A DNA stretch of 64,000 bases from Mimachlamys varia (GCA_947623455.1 OX392532.1:24278792-24342791); one strand, 5' to 3'. Shown: positions 24,119 through 34,346, counted from the first letter of the stretch. Made by a program: numbers and translations. The notes: generated by a model not told the origin, from the letters alone.

Positions 24119-26817
24119 CTCCTTAGTACAAATAGCACAGACAATGAAAAGTTAATTATACTGTGTATTTATTGACTTCGAAAAAGCTTTCGATAAAGTG
24201 TGGCGCAATGGATTATGGAACAAAATGTTTAATAGTGGAATTAATGGGAAAATGTTTACAATTATACATAACATTTTATCAAGGCATCAAGTCAAATATA
24301 TCTTTTAATGGTGAATGTTCTAATTACTTCCCTTGTGAAAATGGTTTACGGCAAGGTGAAAACCTATCTCCTTTTTTATTTAGTTTGTATTTGAACGATC
24401 TTGAGGAATAAATGGTTCAACATAATGTTCAGGGTTTGACAACCCTTAGTGACAGATTAGAAAATGATTTACATATTTATATCAAACTCTTTGTCCTGCT
24501 ATATGCTGACGATACAATACTCTTCTCTAACTGTCCAACTGATTTACAATTGCAATTCAATATATTCAGTGAATATTGCAAACAATGAAATTAAATGTCG
24601 ATATCATGAAGACTTAATGTTTGATGTTTAGTTAAGGACGTAGAATCAATAGAAATATTTTTTTCCTTAAAGAAAACATATATTGGGCCTTTAATAATGA
24701 GGATATAGAGATAGTGAACAGTTTTACCTATTTGGGAACGATATTTAGTCGCTCTGGTTCATTTAACAAAGCGAAAAATACAATATAAAGAAAGCTATAT
24801 AGCAAATGTATAATGTTATAAAGAAAGGGAGCCTACATAATCTATCAGTTCACTGTATATACGATCTTTATGATAAAATTGTGAAACCCATATTGCTCTA
24901 TGGATGTGAAGTCTGGGGTTGCACAGACCTAAAGAATATTGAACGTGTACATTTAAAGTTTTGCAAACTTTTATTAGGGTTAAAAAGTAGCACTCCTAGC
25001 TATATGGTATACGGGGAATTAGGTACATGTCCTCTAGAAATAACAGTCAAAACAAGATTAATAACATATTGGTCGCAATTGCCTCATTCCAAAGACAGTA
25101 GAATTAACACAATATTGTATAAATGTTTATGTCATAATCATTATGTTGATAATAAGCCTGTTGCATATATAAGCTTTATCAAGCGTGTATTAAATGAATG
25201 CGATATGAGCTATATATGGAATGCTCAATATAATGTGGAATGTGATATGACATATCTTAACCATGTTATTTACAGAAATGGGAAAGTGATTTACACACGT
25301 CATCCAAAGCTACATGCTATAGAATTTTTTAAAACAGTTGTCATTTTGAATATTACTTAGATAACCTCAGTGATAGACAGGCTTGTATTCTGTAAATTCG
25401 GAACTACCAACCGGTAAATGGTTTGATTTTGAGTACAAAGAAAGAAAATGTCCACATTGTAACACGGAAAAAATTGGTGATTAATATCACTACTCACTAG
25501 TATGTCCGTCACTTTCTTATGCTAGAACTTTATATCTAGATAAATATTTTTGGGCGAGACCGAATGTAATTAAATCAATGAATTAATGAACACTAATAAT
25601 ACAAAAACATTAAAGAAACTCTGCACATTTATAAGAATAATTTATAACAATATTTGTCCTCCTTGATGTGAATTTGTATAATGTATTATCCATTGATATT
25701 GTATACCGCCGTTTAGGAACACTACATATATTTTTGCCCCCTCCACGTTTTGTCATCTAAAATCTGAAAACAATAGTTTAACAAAGAATTTTTATATGTC
25801 CTTCGGTAAAATATCTGTAAATTTTCGAACCAGCGCCGGGTTTTTCTGACGGCAAATTTAAAACTTAATTTACTTGCACATCAGGAACATTCCGACTTTA
25901 ATATTAGTATACCAATCTTCTGTAACTTCAGCCGTCTGCACGAGTTTGGTAAGTTTATATCGTAATTCGAAATTTTGTTTAACTTTATCACATAGGTTCG
26001 ATAAGTTGGTGATAATTGATCGCTTTTATGACGAGAATAAGACAGAATCCACGAGATTGAAGTGAATAGAGTAATACTGATTACTGACACGGACGAAAGA
26101 TGGAAACAGCACTGGTGTCTGTTTTCGACAAATTAGCAGCATAAAATGTTCGCTTTAAATACACATTGCACATAAGTATCACAATTGAAAAGTTAAAAAC
26201 CTTATTATCAAGAAAAAGTAAGTAAATATTTATTCTAGGTAAGATAAAAAAAATCTAACTATAAACGGGGGAACGAAAAGGTACTGGCGTCTGTTGTCGA
26301 TAATTAAAAACACATCTATAGATAAATTTAGTGGTGCAAATGGGTCACCTTGTCGCAGGGCGTTAATAAGGTGCAAAAGGATCACCTTCTTGCAGATGTG
26401 ACGTTTACGGGGTCCGTACCAGTCACTACTGATGATCTTATTACTATCTACACTAAAATTATATTAAATCAGGATTACTCAAAACCTCATGATGATAAAT
26501 GCAAATATATACAGATATATCTATCCAGCTAGCCTAGCTGTATTCATGTACAAACCGTAGCAAAAACTATGGCTATAATTCCTACATACAATATATAAAA
26601 TGAGTACTCAGTTCCTCTGAGTTATCATACAGCTACATGGATATAATTGGTCAAAACAGCTATAAATTATACAGACCAGTATATGAAAACGGAGTTCTCA
26701 CTAGCCAACGAAATTAACTATCCCCATCTGGGTTTAATCATATCTTAAATCTGCCAAATATTACGATGAATATGTACAATACAACTGAACTATCATCAAC
26801 ACAGTAGACTTGATAAA

Positions 26818-26932
26818 TACCGAGCGCTCACCGATATAATACCGAGCACTCCGAAATACCGAGTACTCAAAACTACCGAGCACTCAAAACTACCGAGCAC
26901 TCAAAACACGGAGCACTCCCTGACTCACACAC
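26818..26932 (-). promoter_or_regulatory. Six-fold 'accgagcactc' motif array in the LTR
   Basis: Six spaced near-copies (accgagcgctc, accgagcactc, accgagtactc, then two accgagcactc and a cggagcactc). The second LTR carries the same array at about 33879-33993 with one variant (accgcgcactc). Looks like a transcription-factor binding cluster; no factor is identified. Confidence 0.5.
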
Positions 26933-27106
26933 TACCGGTATGTCACACCCGTCGAACAGACACAAGGCCAGATACAATCAACTATCAACAGAATACATAG
27001 GGAAGCCTTATTCAGGCACGTCTATATATCTTTAGTAAGTTACCTTGCTTGTCTTTACCGTTCGCTGGTCCGTCCAGTAATGAGAACAACTCGGCCCTAG
27101 CAGCCG

Positions 27107-27115
27107 CCTTTTATA
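27107..27115 (-). promoter_or_regulatory. TATA box in the 3' LTR
   Basis: Minus-strand 'gggtataaaaggcgg' is a near-ideal TATA box. It is duplicated at 34168-34176 in the 5' LTR, where it would drive the element's RNA. Confidence 0.75.
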
Positions 27116-27285
27116 CCCGGCGAATATTACAACTAGCGCCCTCTTTTTGTATTATCAAGGTCTTTAAAACACTTCTATGACCAGTACAAGTATTTACATT
27201 ACAAGCGCCTATACGACAGGCATGCTAATAAACAAAACGGAGGACGGAGATTCCGGAAACTGGGTAACAAACGTAATTCATCACA

Positions 27286-27300
27286 CTACCCACGCCTCCG
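27286..27300 (-). promoter_or_regulatory. Polypurine tract
   Basis: Directly upstream of the 3' LTR on the minus strand is 'cggaggcgtgggtag', a purine-rich run in the position where plus-strand DNA synthesis is primed. Confidence 0.6.
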
Positions 27301-27398
27301 AGTAACACGTGTCCTCACGTGCTGATAAAAGTAAAACTTAACCAACAAATAACACTCAATGATTTATTCCGTAAGATATAAAGAAATTGAAGAAAAGT

Positions 27399-28154
27399 TC
27401 AGCCCGAGCGATGCTTATCCTCGGGTTCCAAGAACTCGGAGAACTCAACGATCTGGATCTCACGACCGGCCTCATGGTAACGGATCGTCTTCGTAACTGT
27501 GCGCCTGTTAGCTGGAGGTTCCGGGTCTGTCTGGACACCGACATCAACCAACTTGCGTACCTTCTTGCAGCTGGCCATGGTCGTAGGGTTAGTAACCGGC
27601 AGTCTCGGAATGGCACTTACGACTGGCTGTGGTACCATATTAACTGGATCCTTGGGATGGGGCTTATCACCAGTGATAGCCTCTGCCTTCCGCTTCGGAG
27701 CCGATACCGGTGCTGGTTGGGTAGGCTTCCGTACGGTGCGGCCTATCAGTAATTCCGCTCCCTCATCCTCGGAAGATGAGCTATCAACATCAGAAGATTC
27801 AGAGACATCGCCTAACAGATCACCAGGGTCCTGCTCATTCCAGCTCTCTACATCAGTATGTACCGGCTGAGAGGAGGTCGATGGCTGATCCTCCTTCTGA
27901 CTCTTTCCTGCAGTCTTCTTGACAGGGTCTGTACCAGTCGGCATGACTGCAGAGTGCTCATGGCGCTTCTGATGCCTAGCCATGTTGGCAGCTCGGAAGG
28001 TTCTGTATTTACACTGGGAGCATGCCAACGTCTTCTTTTCCATGGTCTCAATACCGCACTTCAAGAGATGCTCCTTCATTGCGTCTAGACTGGTCGCCCT
28101 ATAGGCACACATAGGACATAGCTTAACTGGGGTATTCTTAGTCTTCACCATCAT
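27399..28154 (-). CDS. Accessory C2H2 zinc-finger protein of the Gypsy element
   Basis: 251 residues starting at tandem ATGs (28154). Near the N-terminus are two zinc-finger-like motifs: LCPMCAYRATSLDAMKEHLL ending KC (C-C-H-C), and CSQCKYRTFRAANMARHQKR ending H, a good C-x2-C-x12-H-x3-H. A Ser/Asp/Glu stretch (DVDSSSSEDEG) follows mid-protein, then a basic Pro-rich linker and a C-terminus with VGVQTDPEP. There is no signal peptide or membrane helix, so it is not an env protein although it lies in the env position between integrase and 3' LTR. It may bind nucleic acid or chromatin (inference). The reading frame is intact. A splice acceptor at 28161 would place its ATG six bases into the exon. 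Confidence 0.8.
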   Translation of the reverse strand: MMVKTKNTPVKLCPMCAYRATSLDAMKEHLLKCGIETMEKKTLACSQCKYRTFRAANMARHQKRHEHSAVMPTGTDPVKKTAGKSQKEDQPSTSSQPVHTDVESWNEQDPGDLLGDVSESSDVDSSSSEDEGAELLIGRTVRKPTQPAPVSAPKRKAEAITGDKPHPKDPVNMVPQPVVSAIPRLPVTNPTTMASCKKVRKLVDVGVQTDPEPPANRRTVTKTIRYHEAGREIQIVEFSEFLEPEDKHRSG

Positions 28155-28160
28155 GTAGGT

Positions 28161-28190
28161 CTGGAACGACAAAGAGGGATGGATTACAAA
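28161..28190 (-). other. Splice acceptor upstream of the zinc-finger ORF
   Basis: Minus strand 'ccatccctctttgtcgttcc-AG' is a strong polypyrimidine tract and AG; the exon would open at 28160 with ACC TAC ATG ATG. This suggests the ORF is expressed from a spliced RNA. A donor was not pinned down: 'cag-gttta' in the leader and 'tttg-gtgagg' early in gag are candidates, and the latter does not give an in-frame fusion. Confidence 0.5.
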
Positions 28191-28205
28191 ACAGAAATGA
28201 TCACT

Positions 28206-29663
28206 CTAATATCGTGAAGTATAATCTGAATGCCAACGCGGTTTACGTCGCGTTCGCCTTGTGTTTGTTCTTTCAGATTCACCCTCACTCTCAATGTTTA
28301 GTTTCTCATCTGATTCACTGCCTTTTGCATCACTTTCCTCTACTCTATCTTGCTGATAAGGTACAAAACATGACTCATCGACTTGAACTTGCACACTCTT
28401 TCGTTCAAGTGTATCTGCTCTGCTCTCACCACGCAAAATCTGAGGATGTCTCAGTCTCATGCGATCAGCATGGATTACTTTAGACTTTCCCTTGTACCCA
28501 CATGGTACCCTGTAGGTAACCTCGGTCAATCTGGCTTGTATCTTGAATGGTCCCCGCCACCGACTTGCCAGCTTGTGCGTGGTCCCTGCTGGGACATTCG
28601 GGAAAAAGACATACACCGAATCACCGGGCTCGAATTTGGTCCAAGACAGTTTCTGGTCATGGTAACGCTTCTGTCGGAGCATCGCTCCCTTTGAGTGTTT
28701 TCTCACCAGCTCGTGTGCAGTTTCCATTCTCTCCTTTAACTGCCAAGCCCACTGATTCTGGGGAATAGTCTTTATATTCCTGGGCATTTCATACTGAATG
28801 TCTATAGGAGTACTCGTTTCCCTCCCTAGCATCATGGCGTTAGGTGAACTTCTGGTCGTCTCATGTTCCGTAGACCGGTAAGCCATCATTACGTACGGTA
28901 GGTGTTCATCCCAATCGGTCTGATGTGTATCTACGAAAGCACTGAGCATATTCACGAGAGTTTTGTTGAAACGCTCGACCATCCCATCAGATTTTGGATG
29001 ATATGGGGTGGTATGTGTTTTGTTGATTTGGAGCAATAAACACATTTCCTGGAACAATGCGCTTTCAAATTGGGATCCCTGATCCGAATGGATGTTGTAA
29101 GAAACACCAAACCTAGCAATTACTTCTTCTACCAGAATCTTGGCCACCGTCTGTGCTTCCATATTCGGCATCGCGAAACTCTCTGTCCACTTGGTATAGT
29201 AGTCAGAAACTACCAAGATGTGTCGATTACCTTGCTGTGTCGTCGGGAGTTCACAGAGGATATCTGTAGCTATCCTCTCCATAGGGAAACCTGACTCTAC
29301 CATCTGCATAGGAGCTCGCTTGGTTTTATTTGAACTCTTTCTTTTACTACACTGCGGACATCCGATCACATATTGCTTTACATCTGCCTGCAATCCCGGC
29401 CAGTAAAAACTCTGTCGGATTTTAGCCAACGTCTTTTTCATTCCTAAGTGTCCAGAGCTCCGATTGTCATGACTGTGAGTCAACACAGTTCGTCGTTCTG
29501 ATGCAGGTACGATTGCCTGTAGATTAGCTTCTGAATGGGGGTTTTTCCGATACAGCGTATCCTCATGTATCACCAGGGATTCAAATTGGGCCCACAATGT
29601 CTTTACGACCATGCTGTGGCCACCAATTTTTTGTAGGACGGTTTTGCCTCTTCCCTCACCCAT
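28206..29663 (-). CDS. Gypsy integrase (separate frame)
   Basis: 485 codons. The N-terminal zinc-binding HHCC region is H..H (HSHDNRSSGHLGMKKTL) with CPQC downstream. The catalytic core shows the D-D-E triad: IATDILCE, HSDQGSQFES, MVERFNKTLVN. The C-terminus has the GPY/F-type module (WRGPFKI) and an acidic then Arg-rich tail, and no chromodomain is evident. It inserts the element's cDNA into the genome. The ATG at 29663 lies out of frame inside the end of pol. Relatives carry integrase fused to pol, so this frame is offset by one base at an A6 run (29627-29632). Confidence 0.92.
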   Translation of the reverse strand: MGEGRGKTVLQKIGGHSMVVKTLWAQFESLVIHEDTLYRKNPHSEANLQAIVPASERRTVLTHSHDNRSSGHLGMKKTLAKIRQSFYWPGLQADVKQYVIGCPQCSKRKSSNKTKRAPMQMVESGFPMERIATDILCELPTTQQGNRHILVVSDYYTKWTESFAMPNMEAQTVAKILVEEVIARFGVSYNIHSDQGSQFESALFQEMCLLLQINKTHTTPYHPKSDGMVERFNKTLVNMLSAFVDTHQTDWDEHLPYVMMAYRSTEHETTRSSPNAMMLGRETSTPIDIQYEMPRNIKTIPQNQWAWQLKERMETAHELVRKHSKGAMLRQKRYHDQKLSWTKFEPGDSVYVFFPNVPAGTTHKLASRWRGPFKIQARLTEVTYRVPCGYKGKSKVIHADRMRLRHPQILRGESRADTLERKSVQVQVDESCFVPYQQDRVEESDAKGSESDEKLNIESEGESERTNTRRTRRKPRWHSDYTSRY

Positions 29664-32600
29664 TGAACCACTACTGCAGTATCAGCATCATTCCCTTGCT
29701 TCTGCTGAAGCGATGACGACTCTATCTCTAACTTGGGGCATTTTGAATCCCCAACTGCTACTGGACTGCAGTTCTCAACGGTTGGAGTCTTATCCTCTGA
29801 ACTATTTTTCTCCCACATGGGATCAAACCCGCACTGTCGACATGGTATCCGACTCAAAGCATCAGCATTACGGTGCTGAGTTCCTGGCCTGTGCTTTATG
29901 TCCATATTGTATGAACTCAAAACCTGAAGCCATCTGGCCATTTGTCCTTCTGGCGATTTAAAATTGAGCAGCCAGCGCAGGGAACTGTGATCTGTTCTCA
30001 CCGTAAACTTTCTTCCGTACAGATAGTGCTTAAAGTGTTTCACGAAATGTACAACTGCCAACAACTCTTTCCTTGTTACGCAGTAACTCCGTTCAGATTT
30101 CGTCAGTGTTCGGCCTGCATATGCGATAGGTCTCTCGTTCCCATCTATGTTTTGAGAGAGAACAGCACAAATGGATTTGTCGCTGGCATCGGTATCTAAG
30201 ATGAATGGGTGTGTAAAATCTGGGTGAGCCAGTATGGGAGCATTGATCAAGTGCTGTTTCAGGGTAGTGAATGCTTCTTGACATGCATCAGTCCACTCAA
30301 ACTTCCGGTCTTTCTCAGTCAGTTTGTGGAGACAACTTGCAATCTGTGAGAAGTTTTTGACGAATCTTCTATAATACCCACAGAATCCAAGAAATGACCT
30401 AACCTCTTTGGTATTCTGTGGGATAGGCCATTGTTCTACGACTTTCACTTTTTCGCCATCAGTAGCTATCCCTTGCTCGGATATCACATGTCCAAGATAG
30501 ATCACTTCTTTTCCAAACAATTGACATTTCTTGCTCTTCAATTTCAGACCAGCAGCCAGGAGTCTATCAAACACAGCTTGTAAATTCTGCAGCATGTCCT
30601 CAAAATCTTTCCCTACAACGATCACGTCGTCAAGATAAATGAGGCAGATTTGCCATTGAAGTCCGGCTAAAACAGTCTCCATTAGCCGTTCAAATGTAGC
30701 TGGAGCAGATGTCAGTCCAAATGGCATCACTTGGAACTCGTATAATCCTGTCCTGGTTGAAAAAGCAGATTTGGGACGAGACTCACTCTCAAGCTCGACC
30801 TGCCAGTAGCCCGCATTCAGGTCAAGTGTAGAAAACCATGTGCAGCCTGACAGGTGGTCTAGTGCCTCATCAATGCGTGGTAATGGATAGGCATCATGCA
30901 TGCTCACAGCATTGAGTCGCCTATAATCAACGCAGAATCGGAGACTCCCGTCTTTCTTTTTAACCAACACAATACCAGATGACCATGGACTGGTAGACTT
31001 CTGAATTACTCCGCGATCCAGCATATCTTTCACTTGCCGATCGACTTCTGAGCTCAAATGTGCTGGCACCCTCCTCAGTGGCTGCTTGATTGGAGGAGCA
31101 TCACCAGTTTCTATCTTGTGTTTTATAACTGTTGTTCGTCCCAAGTCACTATCAGTAGCTGCGAAAAGGTTCTGATAGGTGGACAGCAGAGTCTTTACTT
31201 GCTCGGTCTGTTCTGAAGTCAGATGTTTTTGGGACCTCTCCAGTAGTTGATTCAAATCAACTCTGAGCTCGCCATTTGGCGGATTATCAGTCAATTCGGT
31301 TGTCTCAATGACACTGGTGACAGGACTAGCAAGTGCAACATTTGTACCGGACTCACCCCTCATTTGTTTACCCGAAGGAGAATGTACCTGTCCAGCAATA
31401 ACCATCTCACTCTTAGCAGGAATGGTTACTTTTTCCAAAGCGACAACTCGAAAGCATCCTAGGGTACCCTCATACTTAGTGTTAACTGGCACATCATCCA
31501 ATATGAGAGATCCTCGCTTAAGATCAATCAAGCCATTCCTGGATTTCAGGAAATCAAGACCAAGGATTCCTTCGGTACTAATTTGAGCTACCAAAGCTTC
31601 AAAGTACACCTCTCTGCAGCCTTCAGGTTTTATCATACAACTTGCAAGTCCCAAGACTTTCAGCTCACTACCATTAGCAGCTAGGACATCCTTCCTAACT
31701 TCTCTCAGTTTTGGTCTTCGCTCTTCTGGGATTCTCTCATATATGTCCTGCGACAAAATTGTCACAGTGGCTCCAGTATCTACCAATAGCTTAACATTGG
31801 TATGCTGTACCTCTGCCTTGATGTACAATCCAGCCTCTTGAGCAGCAGAGGAAACTCCAATCCCAGCAGATTGTTTATGAGTGCTCTTCTTTGTCCTCGT
31901 CCTCGCTGGGCTAGCTACTGCCTTTGGATTCTTCTGAGACTCCCTTTTCAGCTGAGGACAGTCCCTCCGTAAATGTCCAGTCTCGTGACACTTATAACAC
32001 CGCCGATCAGTGTTTGTACCTATCACATCTTTCCCTTGTTGAGATTGATGATTCTGTGTTTTCCTTCTAGCCTGAAGCTGGCTGATATCAGCTTGCATCT
32101 TTTCCAACTTCTGCTGGATGTTGCTCAACATGGATTCCATTCCAGATTTCTCAGAGTCTGTTGGTAGCTTTGAATCAGCACCCTCAGTACTTGTAGCTCT
32201 CAGGTATGAGTGACCTTCATTTCCATGTTTTTCAGCTTTCTTGTAAGCCTCCAGTTCTACAGCCAAATGGATCGCATCTGTAAGATTCTCAGGCCTAGCT
32301 TGTTTAATGCGAATACGCATGTCCGAGTCTGCAAGTGATTCCAGAAACTGTTGTTTGGCCAATGTTTCTCTAACTCCAACTTCAACAGTAGGATAGGTCA
32401 AGTTAACAAGCCTTCGAATAGCTTGACCCAATTCTGGAAGTGTTTCACTTGCTCTTTGCCTCCTTTCCAGCAACTGAACTCGATAAAGCTCGGTTTGATT
32501 TGGTGGGGCAAACCTTTGTTCAAGAGCACTCACTAAAGAAAAATAATGCTCCTGCTTACCGGCAGGTAAGTCGCCAAGTATACCCTGAGCTTGTCCTCTC

Positions 32601-33346
32601 AAACTCACAGCTAGGTATAAACCCATGTCCTGTTCTGTCCAGCGATTGATTCGAGCGCATGCCTCAAAATGAGACTTATAATCTCTCCAAGGTGCTGTGC
32701 CATCATATGTAGATGCTTTTACTGACACATGGTTTCTTCTCAATGTTTGTTTCTCAAAATCAACATCACCCATGTCAGAAAATGACCTGGGATTCATTCC
32801 CTGCAGCCGAGGAGAACTATAGCTTGATACAACATCATTCTCGCTTAATCGAGCTGAACTTCTTTGCTTTCCATCTCGATAAGTAATGTTGCCCAAGTCT
32901 GCTCTATCGCTATCAAACCGTGTTGAATAGGTACTTTCTGAGAACCTAACCTTGGGATTGCTCGCTGGTTTGTTTTGGAATCCATAATTATCTGTATAAG
33001 ATGCCAACTCATTCAGTTTTTTACTTGAGGACTCTCGCAGGCTCTGGTTTTGAACATCTAATTGACGTAACTGCCTCTTCATTTCCTCTATCTCCTTATC
33101 AATCCCATCTGTGGATATATCTTCAGGATTGCTCACTTTACTACTATAGAGTTCAGCCATGTCCTTCTCCTCCGAAGATGTTTTGTCAACTCCATATACA
33201 GATATAAAACCAGAATCTCTATGATGAGTTATCCCTTTCGACATATTTGGTTTTGGTGTTGAGTGATAGCCTTGTCCACTCTCCTCACCAAAATACATCT
33301 CAGATTTTCTCAAACCAGCGCGAGATGTCTCATCAGCATGAGCCAT
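29603..33346 (-). CDS. Gypsy gag-protease-RT-RNase H polyprotein
   Basis: About 1247 residues from the ATG at 33346 (a longer frame from 33361 starts with TTG). Gag: coiled-coil N-terminus, capsid-like region with YDGTAPWRDYKSHFE near residue 215, then a zinc knuckle CYKCHETGHLRRDC near 455. Protease: LLVDTGATVTILS (DTGA). RT: FCVDYRRLN, FSTLDLNAGYWQVE, FGLTSAPATFERLM and the catalytic YLDDVIVVG. RNase H: FILDTDASDKSICAVLSQ, with the later KELLAVV and RTDHSSLRWL. The frame ends at 29603 after leaving the pol sequence near the A6 run. All catalytic motifs are present. Confidence 0.95.
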   Translation of the reverse strand: MAHADETSRAGLRKSEMYFGEESGQGYHSTPKPNMSKGITHHRDSGFISVYGVDKTSSEEKDMAELYSSKVSNPEDISTDGIDKEIEEMKRQLRQLDVQNQSLRESSSKKLNELASYTDNYGFQNKPASNPKVRFSESTYSTRFDSDRADLGNITYRDGKQRSSARLSENDVVSSYSSPRLQGMNPRSFSDMGDVDFEKQTLRRNHVSVKASTYDGTAPWRDYKSHFEACARINRWTEQDMGLYLAVSLRGQAQGILGDLPAGKQEHYFSLVSALEQRFAPPNQTELYRVQLLERRQRASETLPELGQAIRRLVNLTYPTVEVGVRETLAKQQFLESLADSDMRIRIKQARPENLTDAIHLAVELEAYKKAEKHGNEGHSYLRATSTEGADSKLPTDSEKSGMESMLSNIQQKLEKMQADISQLQARRKTQNHQSQQGKDVIGTNTDRRCYKCHETGHLRRDCPQLKRESQKNPKAVASPARTRTKKSTHKQSAGIGVSSAAQEAGLYIKAEVQHTNVKLLVDTGATVTILSQDIYERIPEERRPKLREVRKDVLAANGSELKVLGLASCMIKPEGCREVYFEALVAQISTEGILGLDFLKSRNGLIDLKRGSLILDDVPVNTKYEGTLGCFRVVALEKVTIPAKSEMVIAGQVHSPSGKQMRGESGTNVALASPVTSVIETTELTDNPPNGELRVDLNQLLERSQKHLTSEQTEQVKTLLSTYQNLFAATDSDLGRTTVIKHKIETGDAPPIKQPLRRVPAHLSSEVDRQVKDMLDRGVIQKSTSPWSSGIVLVKKKDGSLRFCVDYRRLNAVSMHDAYPLPRIDEALDHLSGCTWFSTLDLNAGYWQVELESESRPKSAFSTRTGLYEFQVMPFGLTSAPATFERLMETVLAGLQWQICLIYLDDVIVVGKDFEDMLQNLQAVFDRLLAAGLKLKSKKCQLFGKEVIYLGHVISEQGIATDGEKVKVVEQWPIPQNTKEVRSFLGFCGYYRRFVKNFSQIASCLHKLTEKDRKFEWTDACQEAFTTLKQHLINAPILAHPDFTHPFILDTDASDKSICAVLSQNIDGNERPIAYAGRTLTKSERSYCVTRKELLAVVHFVKHFKHYLYGRKFTVRTDHSSLRWLLNFKSPEGQMARWLQVLSSYNMDIKHRPGTQHRNADALSRIPCRQCGFDPMWEKNSSEDKTPTVENCSPVAVGDSKCPKLEIESSSLQQKQGNDADTAVVVQWVREEAKPSYKKLVATAWS

Positions 33347-33434
33347 ATTGATATATAACAAAATAACAATAAAATTCTATCAGATTTTATTTAAACCTGA
33401 GTTATCGAGCAAATCTAAATTGTAGACAGAATGA

Positions 33435-33452
33435 TCACCACCGCTGCCACCA
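33435..33452 (-). promoter_or_regulatory. Primer-binding site
   Basis: Five bases inside the 5' LTR, minus strand 'tggtggcagcggtgg' starts TGG as required for pairing with a tRNA CCA end. It partly resembles the complement of a tRNA-Leu 3' end (from memory). Confidence 0.6.
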
Positions 33453-33457
33453 AATTA

Positions 33458-34346
33458 TGTGACGTTTACGGGGTCCGTACCAGTCACTACTGATGATCTT
33501 ATTACTATCTACACTAAAATTATATTAAATCAGGATTACTCAAAACCTCATGATGATAAATGCAAATATATATAGATATATCTATCCAGCTAGCCTAGCT
33601 GTATTCATGTACAAACCGTAGCAAAAACTATGGCTATAATTCCTACATACAATATATAAAATGAGTACTCAGTTCCTCTGAGTTATCATACAGCTACATG
33701 GATATAATTGGTCAAAACAGCTATAAATTATACAGACCAGTATATGAAAACGGAGTTCTCACTAGCCAACGAAATTAACTATCCCTATCTGGGTTTAATC
33801 ATATCCTAAATCTACCAAATATTACGATGAATATGTACAATACAACTGAACTATCATCAACACAGTAGACTTGATAAATACCGAGCGCTCACCGATATAA
33901 TACCGAGCACTCCGAAATACCGAGTACTCAAAACTACCGCGCACTCAAAACTACCGAGCACTCAAAACACGGAGCACTCCCTGACACACACACTACCGGT
34001 ATGTCACACCCGTCGAACAGACACAAGGCCAGATACAATCAACTATCAACAGAATACATAGGGAAGCCTTATTCAGGCACGTCTATATATCTTTAGTAAG
34101 TTACCTTGCTTGTCTTTACCGTTCGCTGGTCCGTCCAGTAATGAGAACAACTCGGCCCTAGCAGCCGCCTTTTATACCCGGCGAATATTACAACTAGCGC
34201 CCTCTTTTTGTATTATCAAGGTCTTTAAAACACTTCTATGACCAGTGCAAGTATTTACATTACAAGCGCCTATACGACAGGCATGCTAATAAACAAAACG
34301 GACGACGGAGATTCCGGAAACTGGGTAACAAACGTAATTCATCACA
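33458..34346 (-). repeat. 5' LTR of the Gypsy element
   Basis: 889 bp, about eight substitutions and no length change from the 3' LTR. TATA box at 34168-34176. The flank beyond (34351-35118) holds no gene or repeat I can support. Confidence 0.95.

Larger units (their letters stand above)
18463..25668 (+). pseudogene. LINE ORF2: APE endonuclease, RT and C-terminal zinc-like segment
   Basis: Endonuclease: VLNVCGILKKK, FDILCLCETKTDD (catalytic Glu in ETK), GGITLAYKSDLE, VLFGLVY at the MULE break, then VPPEKFKY and LLGDFNTRTS (the GDFN Asp/Asn pair) after it. RT: YKKGSPNDPKNYRPVTIVS (fingers), the Penelope-like break, VFIDFEKAFDKVWRNGLW (motif A), GLRQGENLSPFLFSLYLNDL (motif B), LLYADDTILFSN (YADD catalytic box). 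C-terminal: LLYGCEVWGC, ERVHLKFCKLLLGLK, then a KCPHCN...H...C segment near 25450. Stops and frameshifts occur in most segments, for example around 22107, 22746, 24410 and 24600. Function when intact: target-primed reverse transcription of its own RNA. Confidence 0.72.
18090..25700 (+). mobile_element. LINE retrotransposon, split by two later insertions
   Basis: A single + strand non-LTR element can be followed through three blocks: 18090-18807, 21851-23294 and 24119-25700. The gaps are a MULE (18808-21850) and a Penelope-like fragment (23295-24118); the LINE frame resumes sensibly after each. It carries ORF1 C-terminal-domain-like sequence, an APE endonuclease, RT motifs and a C-terminal Cys/His segment. 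Many stops make it inactive. From 25700 to 26396 is unassigned AT-rich flank into which the Gypsy element later inserted. Confidence 0.75.
26397..27285 (-). repeat. 3' LTR of the Gypsy element
   Basis: 889 bp, same length as its partner at 33458. It contains six copies of an 'accgagcactc'-like motif at 26818-26932, probably an enhancer array in U3, and a TATA box at 27107-27115. Confidence 0.95.
26397..34346 (-). mobile_element. Near-complete Ty3/Gypsy LTR retrotransposon (7950 bp)
   Basis: Two 889-bp direct LTRs (26397-27285, 33458-34346), both TG...CA, flanked by the 4-bp target duplication 'caga' (26393-26396 and 34347-34350). On the minus strand the order is LTR, primer-binding site, gag-PR-RT-RNaseH, integrase, zinc-finger ORF, polypurine tract, LTR. 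RT before integrase is the Ty3/Gypsy order. About eight differences between LTRs (by eye, ~99% identity) imply a recent insertion. One frame break separates RNase H from integrase. Confidence 0.95.

Noticed and set aside
29627..29632. Programmed -1 frameshift site between pol and integrase
   Set aside because: In the zero frame the codons do not form a canonical slippery heptamer, so I report only an offset at an A6 run.
27387..33207. Plus-strand frames of 60-123 aa across the Gypsy element
   Set aside because: They lie opposite the intact gag-pol, integrase and zinc-finger frames and have no recognisable motifs.
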